Assembly (NCBI RefSeq): GCF_014203795.1 | Contig: NZ_JACHJU010000003.1 | Location: 310,001 to 374,000 of the forward strand | Reading direction: 5' to 3' | From: Streptosporangium album | GTDB taxonomy: Bacteria; Actinomycetota; Actinomycetes; Streptosporangiales; Streptosporangiaceae | Length of the DNA: 64,000 nucleotides | Part shown: in pieces, positions 36,545 through 45,826 of the stretch | Numbering within the stretch: the stretch's first letter is position 1 | Layout: each line of letters starts with the position of its first letter | Position numbers and translations under genes: made by a program | Notes under the pieces: model-generated | What the model was told of the DNA's origin: nothing | Seen by the model: the letters and a program-made list of their open reading frames with translations, nothing else | Database searches by the model: none

Positions 36545-37489
36545 ATGGAGCAGCGCTATGTGGGCCGCAGCGGCTTGTCGGTATCCCGCCTTGGACTGGG
36601 GACGATGACATGGGGGCGTGACACCGGAGCCGAGGAGGCCGCGGCGCAGCTCCGCACGTTCGCCGAAGCCGGTGGCACCCTCATCGACACCGCGGACGTC
36701 TACACGGGCGGCGAGGCCGAGAGGCTGCTCGGCCGGCTGATCCGCGACGCGGTACCACGCTCGGAGCTGGTGCTGTCCACCAAGTCGGTGCTCACCCCCA
36801 CCGGCCGCCGGCCGCGCGACGCCTCCAGGAAGCACCTGATCGCCGCCATCGACGCCTCGCTGACCCGTCTCGGGGTCGACGAGGTGGAGTTGTGGCAACT
36901 CCATGCCTTCGACCCGGATGTGCCCCTGGAGGAGACCCTGGCCGCGGTGGACGCCATCGTGTCCTCGGGACGGGCGGCCTACGCCGGGGTGTGCGACTAC
37001 ACCGGCTGGCAGCTGGCGGTCGCCGCCGCCGGCCAGCGTGCGGTCCCCGGCCGGGTGCCGATCGTCGCGGCCCAGGTCGAATACTCCCTGCTGGCCAGGG
37101 AGGCCGAACGCGAGCTGATCCCGGCAGCCGAGCACGTCGGCGCCGGGGTGCTCGCCTGGTCGCCGCTCGGCCGGGGCGTCCTCACCGGCAAGTACCGCAC
37201 CGGCATTCCCGCCGACTCCCGGGCGGCCACCCCCCACTTCGCCGACTTCGTCACGCCCTATCTGGACGAGAGGTGCCGCCGGGTCGTGGAGTCGGTGACG
37301 ACCGCAGCCGAGGGGCTCGGCGTCTCGCCGCTGTCGGTCGCCCTGTCCTGGGTCCGTGACCAGCCGGGAGTGACGTCCGCCATCGTCGGCGCCCGCACCC
37401 AGGCCCAGCTGGCCGGCGTGCTCCTGGCAGAGGACCTCACCCTGCCCGTGGAGATCAGGGAGGCGCTCGACGACGTCTCGGCCGACTGA
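36545..37489 (+). CDS. Aldo/keto reductase
   Basis: A 314-residue NADPH-dependent oxidoreductase of the AKR superfamily. The catalytic tetrad is visible: Asp and Tyr in LIDTADVYTGGEAE, Lys in LVLSTKSV and His in VELWQLHAFD. The C-terminal cofactor-binding part is VTSAIVGARTQAQLAGVL. Close to YghZ/Tas-like reductases by the opening YVGRSGLSVSRLGLGTMTWG. Substrate unknown. A TAATCT box (36530-36535) lies nine bases before the ATG, so the leader is almost absent; the gene is divergent from the phosphatase. Confidence 0.92.
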   Translation: MEQRYVGRSGLSVSRLGLGTMTWGRDTGAEEAAAQLRTFAEAGGTLIDTADVYTGGEAERLLGRLIRDAVPRSELVLSTKSVLTPTGRRPRDASRKHLIAAIDASLTRLGVDEVELWQLHAFDPDVPLEETLAAVDAIVSSGRAAYAGVCDYTGWQLAVAAAGQRAVPGRVPIVAAQVEYSLLAREAERELIPAAEHVGAGVLAWSPLGRGVLTGKYRTGIPADSRAATPHFADFVTPYLDERCRRVVESVTTAAEGLGVSPLSVALSWVRDQPGVTSAIVGARTQAQLAGVLLAEDLTLPVEIREALDDVSAD

Positions 37490-37674
37490 GATCGGGAAGG
37501 CCGGACGAGAGATGGAGACAGAACGAGAATCCGTCTCACTTATCACTACTCGATACCGAATCGCAACTTCGCCTGGAAAGTCCGAGCCTCCCCGTAACAC
37601 TGTCGATGGAGTTGACGGGCGGGGGCGCCCGGGTCTCGGTAAGACTCCGTCGTTGATCGGCGAGGGGGGGACAG

Positions 37675-38550
37675 GTGCGGACCGCGATCTTTGCCGGTGT
37701 GCTGATGCTGACGTTGGGCGGCGGAATCACCGTGGTCACGGCCACTTCCGCGGCCGCCGTCACGCAGGCCGACTGTGACGGCGGCGGGCTGCTCGGCGGG
37801 ATAACCAGCGGGCTCTGCAGGGCCGTGGGCACCGTCGGCGACGTCGTGAACGGGCTCACCGGCACCGGTGCGTCCCCCGGCCCCGACGGCGGCGGCCCCG
37901 GCACCGCCCAGGAGACCACCGCCGACGACGCTCGGCCCTCCTCCGCCCCGGACACCAAGGCCGCGACGGACGGAGCCGGGAACGACGGGCTACTGCCCAA
38001 GACCCTCGACGACGTCTGCCTCCCGCTGGTGGCCTCTCCCGAATGCATGGGCCCGTCGGCGATCTCCGCCCCGGAGAGGACGGAGAACGCGCAGGAGACG
38101 GAGAAAGCAGAGGAACCGGCCACGCGATCGCGTCCCCGTCCCTCGCGGACCGCCGAGCCGGAGCCGGAGCCGGACAGAGACAAGGCCGCGCCGTTGCCGA
38201 CCGAGCCACTGCGCCCGCCGGAGCCCCGGACGCGCACCGCCGACATGGACGACCCGGTGGTCCCTCAGCCGTCTCCCGTGATCGACGCCGAGGCGCCCCG
38301 GGTCGATCTGCTGTGGCCGGGAACGGCCATGCAGGAGTTCCAGAGACGCATGCAGGAACTCCTGAAGGGAACGCCGCCGGGCGAGCGGGCCGTCACCCCC
38401 ACCCGGTCATCGGACACGCTGGGCACCGTGCTCACCACCATCCTGCTGATCGCGGCGATCCTCGCCGTCCGCGTGTTGTACACCAGGCGGACCGGCGAGG
38501 AGTCGATACCGCTGGAACCTTTCAAGGCGGGGCGGCACCGGACGGCCTAG
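37675..38550 (+). CDS. Secreted/membrane-anchored protein of unknown function
   Basis: A 291-residue protein. It has an N-terminal signal peptide (FAGVLMLTLGGGITVVTATS then AAAV), a short region with four or five cysteines (ADCDGGGLLGGI, GLCRAV, DDVCLPL, SPECMG), a long Pro/Glu/Arg-rich low-complexity stretch and a C-terminal transmembrane helix (VLTTILLIAAILAVRVLY) with a basic tail. This is the layout of a cell-surface protein. The GTG at 37675 follows a GAGGGGGG ribosome site. No family is recognised. Confidence 0.75.
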   Translation: MRTAIFAGVLMLTLGGGITVVTATSAAAVTQADCDGGGLLGGITSGLCRAVGTVGDVVNGLTGTGASPGPDGGGPGTAQETTADDARPSSAPDTKAATDGAGNDGLLPKTLDDVCLPLVASPECMGPSAISAPERTENAQETEKAEEPATRSRPRPSRTAEPEPEPDRDKAAPLPTEPLRPPEPRTRTADMDDPVVPQPSPVIDAEAPRVDLLWPGTAMQEFQRRMQELLKGTPPGERAVTPTRSSDTLGTVLTTILLIAAILAVRVLYTRRTGEESIPLEPFKAGRHRTA

Positions 38551-38583
38551 CCATACTCCGCCGGGCGCCGAGCCCCGCCGAGG

Positions 38584-39348
38584 CTAGGCGCCGATCGCGT
38601 GCATGCCACCGTCGACGTGCACGATCTCGCCCGTCGTGGCCGGGAACCAGTCAGACATCAGCGCCAGGCAGGCCTTGGCCGCGGGCACGGTGTCACCCAG
38701 GTCCCAGCCGAGGGGCGCCTTCTCCGGCCAGCTGTCCTCGAACTCCTTGAAGCCGGGGATGCTCTTGGCCGCCATGGTGCGCAGCGGCCCGGCCGCCACC
38801 AGGTTGACGCGGATCGCGTGCTTGGCGAGATCACGGGCCAGGTAGCGGGAGCACGACTCCAGGCCCGCCTTGGCCACGCCCATCCAGTCGTACACGGGCC
38901 AGGCCTTGCTGGCGTCGAAATCGAGCCCGACGACCGCGCCGCCCTCCTTCATCAGGGGCAGGCAGGCGACCGCCAGCGACTTGAACGAGTAGGTCGAGAT
39001 GTGCAGGGCGGTCGCCACGTCCTCCCACGGGGTGTTCAGGAAGTTGCCGCCGAGGCAGCTCTGGGGGGCGAAGCCGATGGAGTGGACCACGCCGTCGAGG
39101 CCGTCCAGGTGCTCGCCGACGCGATCGGCCAGCGAGTCGAGGTGCTCGATGTTCTGCACGTCCAGCTCGATCACCGGCGGCGGCTCGGGGAGCCGCTTGG
39201 CGATGCGCTCGACCAGGCTGAGGCGGCCGAAACCGGTCAGCACGACCTGCGCGCCCTCTTCCTGGGCCAGCTTGGCGACGGAGAAGGCGATGGAGGCGTC
39301 GGTGAGGACGCCGGTGACCAGAATGCGCTTGCCTTCGAGGATTCCCAT
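38584..39348 (-). CDS. fabI: Enoyl-[acyl-carrier-protein] reductase (FabI/InhA)
   Basis: A 254-residue NADH-dependent enoyl-ACP reductase, the last step of the fatty acid elongation cycle. Opening MGILEGKRILVTGVLTDASI and the catalytic Tyr-x6-Lys in YDWMGVAKAGLE match mycobacterial InhA, the isoniazid target. C terminus GEIVHVDGGMHAIGA is conserved. The ATG at 39348 lies two bases after the fabG stop, so the two are one operon, the same order as mabA-inhA in mycobacteria. Confidence 0.95.
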   Translation of the reverse strand: MGILEGKRILVTGVLTDASIAFSVAKLAQEEGAQVVLTGFGRLSLVERIAKRLPEPPPVIELDVQNIEHLDSLADRVGEHLDGLDGVVHSIGFAPQSCLGGNFLNTPWEDVATALHISTYSFKSLAVACLPLMKEGGAVVGLDFDASKAWPVYDWMGVAKAGLESCSRYLARDLAKHAIRVNLVAAGPLRTMAAKSIPGFKEFEDSWPEKAPLGWDLGDTVPAAKACLALMSDWFPATTGEIVHVDGGMHAIGA

Positions 39349-39349
39349 G

Positions 39350-40117
<768 letters not shown>

Positions 40118-40131
40118 TTAGGATCGTCGAC

Positions 40132-41631
40132 ATGCGCCAGATCGATCCCGATTTCCTCGCTCTGCCCATGAGGCGGCTGGCGGACGCGGCCCTGCAGCGC
40201 GCCCGCGACCTCGGCGCCGAGCACGCCGACTTCCGGCTTGAACGCGTCCGCGCGGAGACCCTGCGCCTGTCCGACGCGTCGCTCGAAGGCTCCATCGACG
40301 CCGACGATCTCGGCTACGCCGTACGGGTCGTCAAGAACGGCACGTGGGGTTTCGCGTCCGGAATCGACCTCACCCCCGAGGCGGCCGTGAAGGTCGCCGA
40401 GCAGGCCGTGGAGGTGGCCGTCATCTCCGCGGCCGTCAACCGCGAGCCCATCGAGCTGGCTCCCGAACCGGTCCACTCCGACGTCACCTGGGTCTCGGCC
40501 TACGACGTCGATCCGTTCGAGGTGCCGATGCGCGACAAGGTCACCCTGCTCGCCGGCTGGTCCGACGGCCTGTTGAGAGATCCGCGCGTGGACCACGTGC
40601 AGGCCTCGCTGCAGCAGGTCAAGGAGCAGAAGTTCTATGCCGACACCGCAGGCACCTCCACCACCCAGCAACGGGTGCGCCTGTACCCCGAGCTGGAGGT
40701 GATGAAGACGGCGGACGGGCGTTTCGAGACGATGCGCACCCTGGCCCCCCCGGTCGGCCGGGGGTACGAATACCTCACCGGCACCGCCTGGGACTTCCCC
40801 GGCGAGCTCGCCCGGCTTCCCGAGCTCCTGGAGGAGAAGCTCAGGGCGCCGTCCGTCGAGGCGGGACAGTACGACCTTGTCGTCGACCCGTCCAACCTGT
40901 GGCTGACGATCCACGAGTCCATCGGGCACGCCACCGAGCTGGACCGTGCCCTCGGCTACGAGGCCGCCTACGCCGGCACCAGCTTCGCCACCTTCGACCA
41001 GCTCGACAAGCTCGTGTACGGCTCGCAGGTCATGAACGTGGTCGGCGACCGCACGACGGAGCACGGCCTGTCCACGATCGGCTACGACGACGAGGGGGTG
41101 GCGACCAGACGGTTCGACATCGTCTCCGGCGGAGTCCTGACCGGTTACCAGCTTGACCGGCGGATGGCGCGTCTGAAGGGCCTCGGCGCCTCCAACGGCT
41201 GCGCCTTCGCCGACTCACCCGGCAACATGCCGATCCAGCGCATGGCCAACGTCTCGCTGCTGCCGGCCCCCGACGGTCCCTCCACCGAGGGGCTGATCTC
41301 CGGGGTGGAGCGCGGCATCTACGTCGTGGGCGACAAGAGCTGGTCCATCGACATGCAGAGGTACAACTTCCAGTTCACCGGCCAGCGGTTCTACCGGATC
41401 GAGAACGGCCGGCTCGCCGGCCAGGTCCGCGACGTCGCCTACCAGGCCACGACCACCGACTTCTGGCGGTCCATGGCTGCCGTCGGCGGACCGCAGACCT
41501 ACGTGCTGGGCGGCGCGTTCAACTGCGGCAAGGGCCAGCCCGGGCAGGTCGCCCCGGTCAGCCACGGCTGCCCGTCGGCGCTCTTCCGCAACGTGCGCAT
41601 CCTCAACACGCTGCAGGAGAGTGGGAAGTGA
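40132..41631 (+). CDS. tldD: TldD metalloprotease subunit
   Basis: A 499-residue TldD. The zinc-binding motif HESIGHATELD lies at about residues 262-272, and the conserved GYDDEGVATRR and later NVSLLPAPDGPSTEGL are family signatures. TldD and TldE form a heterodimeric protease that processes peptides such as microcin B17 and the CcdA antitoxin in Escherichia coli. A TAGGAT box (40119-40124) ends seven bases before the ATG, so the message is probably leaderless. The stop overlaps the TldE start (GTGA). Confidence 0.94.
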   Translation: MRQIDPDFLALPMRRLADAALQRARDLGAEHADFRLERVRAETLRLSDASLEGSIDADDLGYAVRVVKNGTWGFASGIDLTPEAAVKVAEQAVEVAVISAAVNREPIELAPEPVHSDVTWVSAYDVDPFEVPMRDKVTLLAGWSDGLLRDPRVDHVQASLQQVKEQKFYADTAGTSTTQQRVRLYPELEVMKTADGRFETMRTLAPPVGRGYEYLTGTAWDFPGELARLPELLEEKLRAPSVEAGQYDLVVDPSNLWLTIHESIGHATELDRALGYEAAYAGTSFATFDQLDKLVYGSQVMNVVGDRTTEHGLSTIGYDDEGVATRRFDIVSGGVLTGYQLDRRMARLKGLGASNGCAFADSPGNMPIQRMANVSLLPAPDGPSTEGLISGVERGIYVVGDKSWSIDMQRYNFQFTGQRFYRIENGRLAGQVRDVAYQATTTDFWRSMAAVGGPQTYVLGGAFNCGKGQPGQVAPVSHGCPSALFRNVRILNTLQESGK

Positions 41632-43052
41632 ACGGACACGGCACAGCGACGGACGCCTCGGCCGGCCGTCGCGAAGGGAGCGGGATGAGCCCTCAGGAGA
41701 TGATCGAAAAGGCCCTGGACCTCTCCACGGCCGACGACGTCGTCGTGATCGTGGACGAGCGCTCCAGCGCGAACCTGCGCTTCGCGGGCAACACGCTCAC
41801 CACCAACGGCGTGGGCCGCTCCGCGCAGCTCACGGTGATCTCGGTCGTGGGACGGGGGGTGGGCGTGGTGTCGCGGGCGGCGGTCCGCCCCGAGCAGCTC
41901 GCCGACATCGTCGCGGCGGCCGACCACGCCGCTGAGGACGCGCCCCCGTCCGAGGACGCCCGGCCTCTGGTCGAGGGGACCCGCTCCGCCGACTGGGACC
42001 TGCCCGCCGAGCCCACGTCCATCGGGGTGTTCGGCGCCTTCGCCCCCGCCCTGGGTGACGCCTTCGCCAGGGCCGAGGCGGGCGGGCGCAAGCTGTACGG
42101 CTTCGCCGAGCACATCGTCACCACCACCTTCGTGGGCACCTCGGCCGGGGCCCGGCTCCGGCACGCCCAGCCCACCGGCCGACTGGAGCTCAACGCCAAG
42201 TCTCCGGACATGAAGCGCTCGGCGTGGACGGGCGTGGCGACCCGCGACTTCGCGGACGTGGACGTGGCGGCACTGGACGCCTCGCTCGCCCAGCGGCTGG
42301 AGTGGGCGAAGAACCGGATCGACCTGCCCGCGGGCCGGTACGAGACGCTCCTGCCGCCGACGGCCGTGGCCGACCTGATGATCTACCTGTACTGGACCGC
42401 CGGCGCCCGGGACGCCTTGGAGGGCCGTACGGTCTTCTCCAAGCCCGGAGGCGGGACCCGCGTCGGAGAGACCCTCTCCCCGCTGCCGATCCGCCTGTAC
42501 AGCGATCCGGCCGCACCGGGCGTCGCGTGCGCGCCGGCCGTGGTGGCGCACACCTCCGGCCGGCAGAGCTCGGTGTTCGACAACGCCCTGCCGCTGGCGC
42601 CCACCGACTGGATCGCCGACGGCACCCTGGCGAGCCTGATCCAGACCCGGCACTCGGCCGAGCTGACCGGGCTGCCGGTGACCCCGGCGATCGACAACCT
42701 GATCATGGAGGGGGCCGGGGACGGCCGGTCGCTGGAGGAGATGATCTCCTCCACCGAGCGCGGTCTGCTGCTCACCTGCCTGTGGTACATCCGCGAGGTC
42801 GACCCGCAGAGCCTGTTGCTCACCGGGCTGACCCGTGACGGCGTCTATCTGGTGGAGAACGGGAAGGTCGTCGGCGAGGTGAACAACTTCCGCTTCAACG
42901 AGAGTCCCGTGGACCTGCTCGGCCGTCTCACCGAGGTCGGCGCCGCGGAGCAGACCCTGCCGCGTGAGTGGAACGACTACTTCACCCGCACGGTGATGCC
43001 CGCACTCCGGGTGCCCGACTTCAACATGTCGACGGTCAGCCAGGCCAATTAG
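41628..43052 (+). CDS. tldE: TldE/PmbA metalloprotease subunit
   Basis: A 474-residue partner of TldD. It lacks the HExxxH motif, as TldE should, and carries the family patterns VVIVDERSSANLRFAGNTLT and LTRDGVYLVENGKVVGEVNN. The GTG at 41628 overlaps the TldD stop and has GGAG upstream; an ATG at 41685 with AAGGGAG just ahead gives a shorter form that still covers the domain. The 3' end overlaps the convergent hydrolase gene by four bases. Confidence 0.92.
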   Translation: MNGHGTATDASAGRREGSGMSPQEMIEKALDLSTADDVVVIVDERSSANLRFAGNTLTTNGVGRSAQLTVISVVGRGVGVVSRAAVRPEQLADIVAAADHAAEDAPPSEDARPLVEGTRSADWDLPAEPTSIGVFGAFAPALGDAFARAEAGGRKLYGFAEHIVTTTFVGTSAGARLRHAQPTGRLELNAKSPDMKRSAWTGVATRDFADVDVAALDASLAQRLEWAKNRIDLPAGRYETLLPPTAVADLMIYLYWTAGARDALEGRTVFSKPGGGTRVGETLSPLPIRLYSDPAAPGVACAPAVVAHTSGRQSSVFDNALPLAPTDWIADGTLASLIQTRHSAELTGLPVTPAIDNLIMEGAGDGRSLEEMISSTERGLLLTCLWYIREVDPQSLLLTGLTRDGVYLVENGKVVGEVNNFRFNESPVDLLGRLTEVGAAEQTLPREWNDYFTRTVMPALRVPDFNMSTVSQAN

Positions 43053-44095
43053 AGCTGGGAGAGCGGGATGGTGTGCACCCGCTCCCAGCGTTTGGCCGTC
43101 ACCACGTGGGCGGTCGCGTCGGTGAGGTCGTAGACGACCGACCAGCGGGTGTGTCCCTGGGCCACCCGCTGGAGCAGGTCCATCCCGTCTTGCCGGCTCT
43201 TCGCCGAAGGTAGTCCCGCGGCGAGTCTGCCGTACCTGGTGTCGGCCATCCGCTGCTCGCCGGAGGTGCCGGTCATGGTGAAGTTGGTCAGGACCCGGTC
43301 CTCGATGACGTTGAGCTTGCCGCCGGCGAACTCCACGACGGCGGACTTCCCGCCGGCGTCGGCGAGCAGGTAGTGGACCTGCGGGCCGGAGCTGAAGTCG
43401 ACGTTGTAGCGGCGCATGATCGCCACCGCTCCGTCCACGGTCTCGGCCTTGTCCAGCATCATCCGGATGATCCGCACGCTGCTGACCGTCGGGCGTCCGC
43501 TCATCTTGGGGGGCAACTCGCCGTAGGGCACCGCGGCCATCCCGACCGCCAGCCCTTTCTCGTTCACCCCGTCGAAAGGGGTGAGCACGGCGTGGGCCAG
43601 CCTGCGGCGGATCCCGGGGTCGGACAGGTCGGGAGTGCCGGTGCCGGCACCGGTGCCGCGGAGCATGTAGGCCAGGTCGACCATGGACACCGAGGCGTAG
43701 CCGTCGGGGGGGTCGGCGTGCACGACCATCGCCGGGTTGGGGTCCCAGTCGAAGTTCCGGCCGAACATCGGCCGGTCCCCCCGCAGGTGGAACAGCGAGC
43801 AGGCCCAGCCGTCAGCGCGTCCGGCGAGGTCCTCCTCACCGACGGAGGCCTCCCTGTCGTAGGTCCCGTGGAAGGTCATCTCGTACAGCGGCAGGTCGTC
43901 CACCTGGCGCAGGCTCCGGACCGTCCGCTGGATGTCGGCGGCGGTCTGGTCGAGCGCGACGCCGCGATTGACAGAGGGGGCGGACGGGGAGGCGGACGGG
44001 GCGGTCACCTGTCCTTCCGGCGGGGTTGAGCATCCGGTGAGCAGCAGCAGTCCGGCGGCCAGCGCGGCTCCCCTGACCCGGTGTCGATCTCTCAT
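43049..44095 (-). CDS. Lipoprotein with linear amide C-N hydrolase (Ntn, choloylglycine-hydrolase-like) domain
   Basis: A 348-residue protein. The lipobox LLTGC follows an N-terminal hydrophobic segment. The catalytic domain starts near ADGWACSLFHLRGDRPMFGR, where the Cys would be the N-terminal nucleophile after self-cleavage, and continues with NFDWDPNPAMVV and GVNEKGLAVGMAAVPYG, as in penicillin V acylases and bile salt hydrolases. Extracytoplasmic lipoprotein forms of this family are less common. The ATG at 44095 is the natural start of the signal peptide. Possible roles are quorum-signal or penicillin hydrolysis; unproven. Confidence 0.82.
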   Translation of the reverse strand: MRDRHRVRGAALAAGLLLLTGCSTPPEGQVTAPSASPSAPSVNRGVALDQTAADIQRTVRSLRQVDDLPLYEMTFHGTYDREASVGEEDLAGRADGWACSLFHLRGDRPMFGRNFDWDPNPAMVVHADPPDGYASVSMVDLAYMLRGTGAGTGTPDLSDPGIRRRLAHAVLTPFDGVNEKGLAVGMAAVPYGELPPKMSGRPTVSSVRIIRMMLDKAETVDGAVAIMRRYNVDFSSGPQVHYLLADAGGKSAVVEFAGGKLNVIEDRVLTNFTMTGTSGEQRMADTRYGRLAAGLPSAKSRQDGMDLLQRVAQGHTRWSVVYDLTDATAHVVTAKRWERVHTIPLSQL

Positions 44096-44133
44096 GCCCA
44101 AAGTCTGTGTCTCCGGAGGCCCCGGCGTACAGG

Positions 44134-44346
44134 TCAGGTGTCTTCCAAACGGAATCCGACTTTCATGCCGACCTGGAAGTGGCCCACCTCTCCGTCGACG
44201 ATGTGCCCTCTGACCTCGGTCACCTCGAACCAGTCGAGGTGGCGTAGGGTCTGGGAGGCACGGCGGACGCCGTTGCGAATGGCCGCCTCGAGGCTCTCCT
44301 CCGAGGTGCCGACGATCTCGGTCACCCGGTATGTGCGATCCGTCAT
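44134..44346 (-). CDS. Dodecin family flavin-storage protein
   Basis: A 70-residue dodecin with the family pattern YRVTEIVGTSEESLEAAIRN, a Trp that stacks on the flavin (LDWFEVTEVRG) and the C-terminal FQVGMKVGFRLED. Dodecins form hollow 12-mers that bind flavins. Single gene between the lipoprotein hydrolase and divergent DUF3099 genes. Confidence 0.93.
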   Translation of the reverse strand: MTDRTYRVTEIVGTSEESLEAAIRNGVRRASQTLRHLDWFEVTEVRGHIVDGEVGHFQVGMKVGFRLEDT

Positions 44347-44440
44347 GCGTCATCCCTACCCGGAGCGCATGATCACACGCCCTCCGCGCCGGTCCGAGGG
44401 CGGAGTTGGACCCGCCCCTCCCGGCGACTAGGTTGGAATT

Positions 44441-44752
44441 GTGAAGGTATGGCACAAGCGCCAGGTAGTTCACCGGGTCACCGATGCCCAGCCGTCGCTG
44501 AGCGAGGACATCGGGAAGCGAGAGAAAAGCTACTTCATCAAAATGGGGATCCGGCTGGCCTGCCTGATTCTGGCTTTCGCGGTGCCCGCCCCATTGCCCG
44601 TCCGGCTGCTGCTCTTCGCCGGGGCGATCTTTTTACCATACGTTGCGGTGATCGGGGCGAACGCCCCTCCTCGAGGGAAGTCGATCGCCCCTGACGTGAC
44701 GGAATCCGACCAGAGCGAGATCCCACTCCATCGACGCGAGATCGGGTCGTGA
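44441..44752 (+). CDS. DUF3099 membrane protein
   Basis: A 103-residue actinobacterial protein with two hydrophobic segments (GIRLACLILAFAV and RLLLFAGAIFLPYVAVIGAN) and the DUF3099 opening HRVTDAQPSLSEDIGKREKS. The GTG at 44441 is six bases after TAGGTT (44429-44434), itself 17 bases from TTGGAC (44406-44411): a clear leaderless promoter. Function unknown. Confidence 0.88.
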   Translation: MKVWHKRQVVHRVTDAQPSLSEDIGKREKSYFIKMGIRLACLILAFAVPAPLPVRLLLFAGAIFLPYVAVIGANAPPRGKSIAPDVTESDQSEIPLHRREIGS

Positions 44753-44797
44753 CTAAGTCTTGACGCATCCCAGGGGGAGGAGGTGTACGCTTTAGCC

Positions 44798-44911
44798 AAG
44801 TGCCCTGGTCCCCCGTCGGGGCACTGGTGCCGGCGTTCCGGGCCCCCGTCGGAACGCCGATGAAGCGGCGCCGGGTGGTTTGCCCCCGTAACCACCCGGC
44901 GTCGCCCTTTT
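44798..44911 (+). ncRNA. 6C-like small RNA
   Basis: Three stems in a row, each with a cytosine-rich loop: GTGCCC/GGGCAC (44800-44824) enclosing CCCCCGTC, GGCGTTCC/GGAACGCC (44832-44858) enclosing CCCCCGTC, and a 12-bp CGCCGGGTGGTT/AACCACCCGGCG (44869-44901) enclosing CCCCCGT, followed by a T-run (44908-44911). This is the architecture of the actinobacterial 6C RNA, whose loops hold runs of C. A -35 box TTGACG (44760-44765) and a -10-like TACGCT (44786-44791) lie upstream. The last stem acts as a terminator. The loops here have five, not six, consecutive C. Confidence 0.75.
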
Positions 44912-44919
44912 CCGGACCT

Positions 44920-45177
44920 TTACCTGTCGCCTGTCGTCTCGGCGGCGGTCCTCTCCCACTCCCGGGCCAGCGCGGTCAGCCGTTCCACCGCATCCTGCGG
45001 CGCCGAACCCGCCCCCTGGGCCAGCCCCAGCAGATACGCCGTCAGCGGCGCCGCCGGCCGTGTCACTCCGTGGGCGACCTCCTTGGTCAGGTCCAACAGC
45101 GCGTCACGGTCGACCTTCGCCGGATCGACGCCCAGCTCCCGGCAGACCAGCGCGGTCCATTCCGCCAGCACGTTCAA
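44920..45177 (-). CDS. DUF6457 protein linked to molybdenum cofactor genes
   Basis: An 85-residue helical protein (LAEWTALVCRELGVDPAKVD, later YLLGLAQGAGSAPQDAVERL). Small proteins of this family sit next to mobA or moaA in actinomycetes. The TTG at 45177 is chosen because GGAGGTG ends four bases upstream. It lies 46 bases downstream of mobA on the same strand; role in cofactor synthesis is inferred from position. Confidence 0.75.
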   Translation of the reverse strand: MNVLAEWTALVCRELGVDPAKVDRDALLDLTKEVAHGVTRPAAPLTAYLLGLAQGAGSAPQDAVERLTALAREWERTAAETTGDR

Positions 45178-45223
45178 CGAACACCTCCATCGTGGGGTCT
45201 CCCCCGGGCTCATCCGCGGGCCG

Positions 45224-45826
45224 TCACTCCCCGATCCTGCCCCCGGGCATGTCCACCCGGGTTCTCACCGGGGGTTCACACCTGCGTTCCCGGGCCCGGT
45301 GCAGATCCTCCGCCGTGTCGCAATCGAACCACGGTTGCCCGGCGAGATGGAGCGTGACGGGGGCCAGCGGGGCGAGCAGCCCGTGCAGCGACCGCCCCTC
45401 GTAGCGGGCGAGTGCCCCGGTGAGCTCCGCCGTACGCCAGACTCCGGCCAGCCACTGCTCCCGTCCGCCGTCGTCGACGAGCACCGCCCCGGTCTCCGCC
45501 GCGTCCAGCAGCGCCGACACGTGCCCGGCGGTCAGGAACGGCAGATCGGCCGCGAGCAGTGCCACCCACGGCGCGGTCACCTCGGCCAGTCCGGCCCGCA
45601 ACGCCGGAACCGGGCCACCACCCGGTGGGTCCTCCCGCACGAAGACGGCCTTCGGCAGTCCGGGACGGCGCGCCCCGACGACGATCAGTCTCCCGGCGTC
45701 CGGTACGGCGGCCGCCACCGACTCGATCAGCGGGCGGCCGGCGACGCGCAGGCCCGGCTTGTCACGCCCGCCGAGCCGCCGGGCCAGGCCGCCCGCCAGG
45801 ATGCACGCGTCGTGGCGGGCGGTCAT
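45224..45826 (-). CDS. mobA: Molybdenum cofactor guanylyltransferase (MobA-like)
   Basis: A 200-residue nucleotidyltransferase with the family opening ILAGGLARRLGGRDKPGL and the metal-binding region LLAADLPFLT. MobA attaches GMP to molybdopterin for DMSO-reductase-family enzymes such as nitrate reductase. The start overlaps the moaA stop by four bases, so the genes are co-translated. With NasA destroyed in this window, other molybdoenzymes must use the product. Confidence 0.85.
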   Translation of the reverse strand: MTARHDACILAGGLARRLGGRDKPGLRVAGRPLIESVAAAVPDAGRLIVVGARRPGLPKAVFVREDPPGGGPVPALRAGLAEVTAPWVALLAADLPFLTAGHVSALLDAAETGAVLVDDGGREQWLAGVWRTAELTGALARYEGRSLHGLLAPLAPVTLHLAGQPWFDCDTAEDLHRARERRCEPPVRTRVDMPGGRIGE

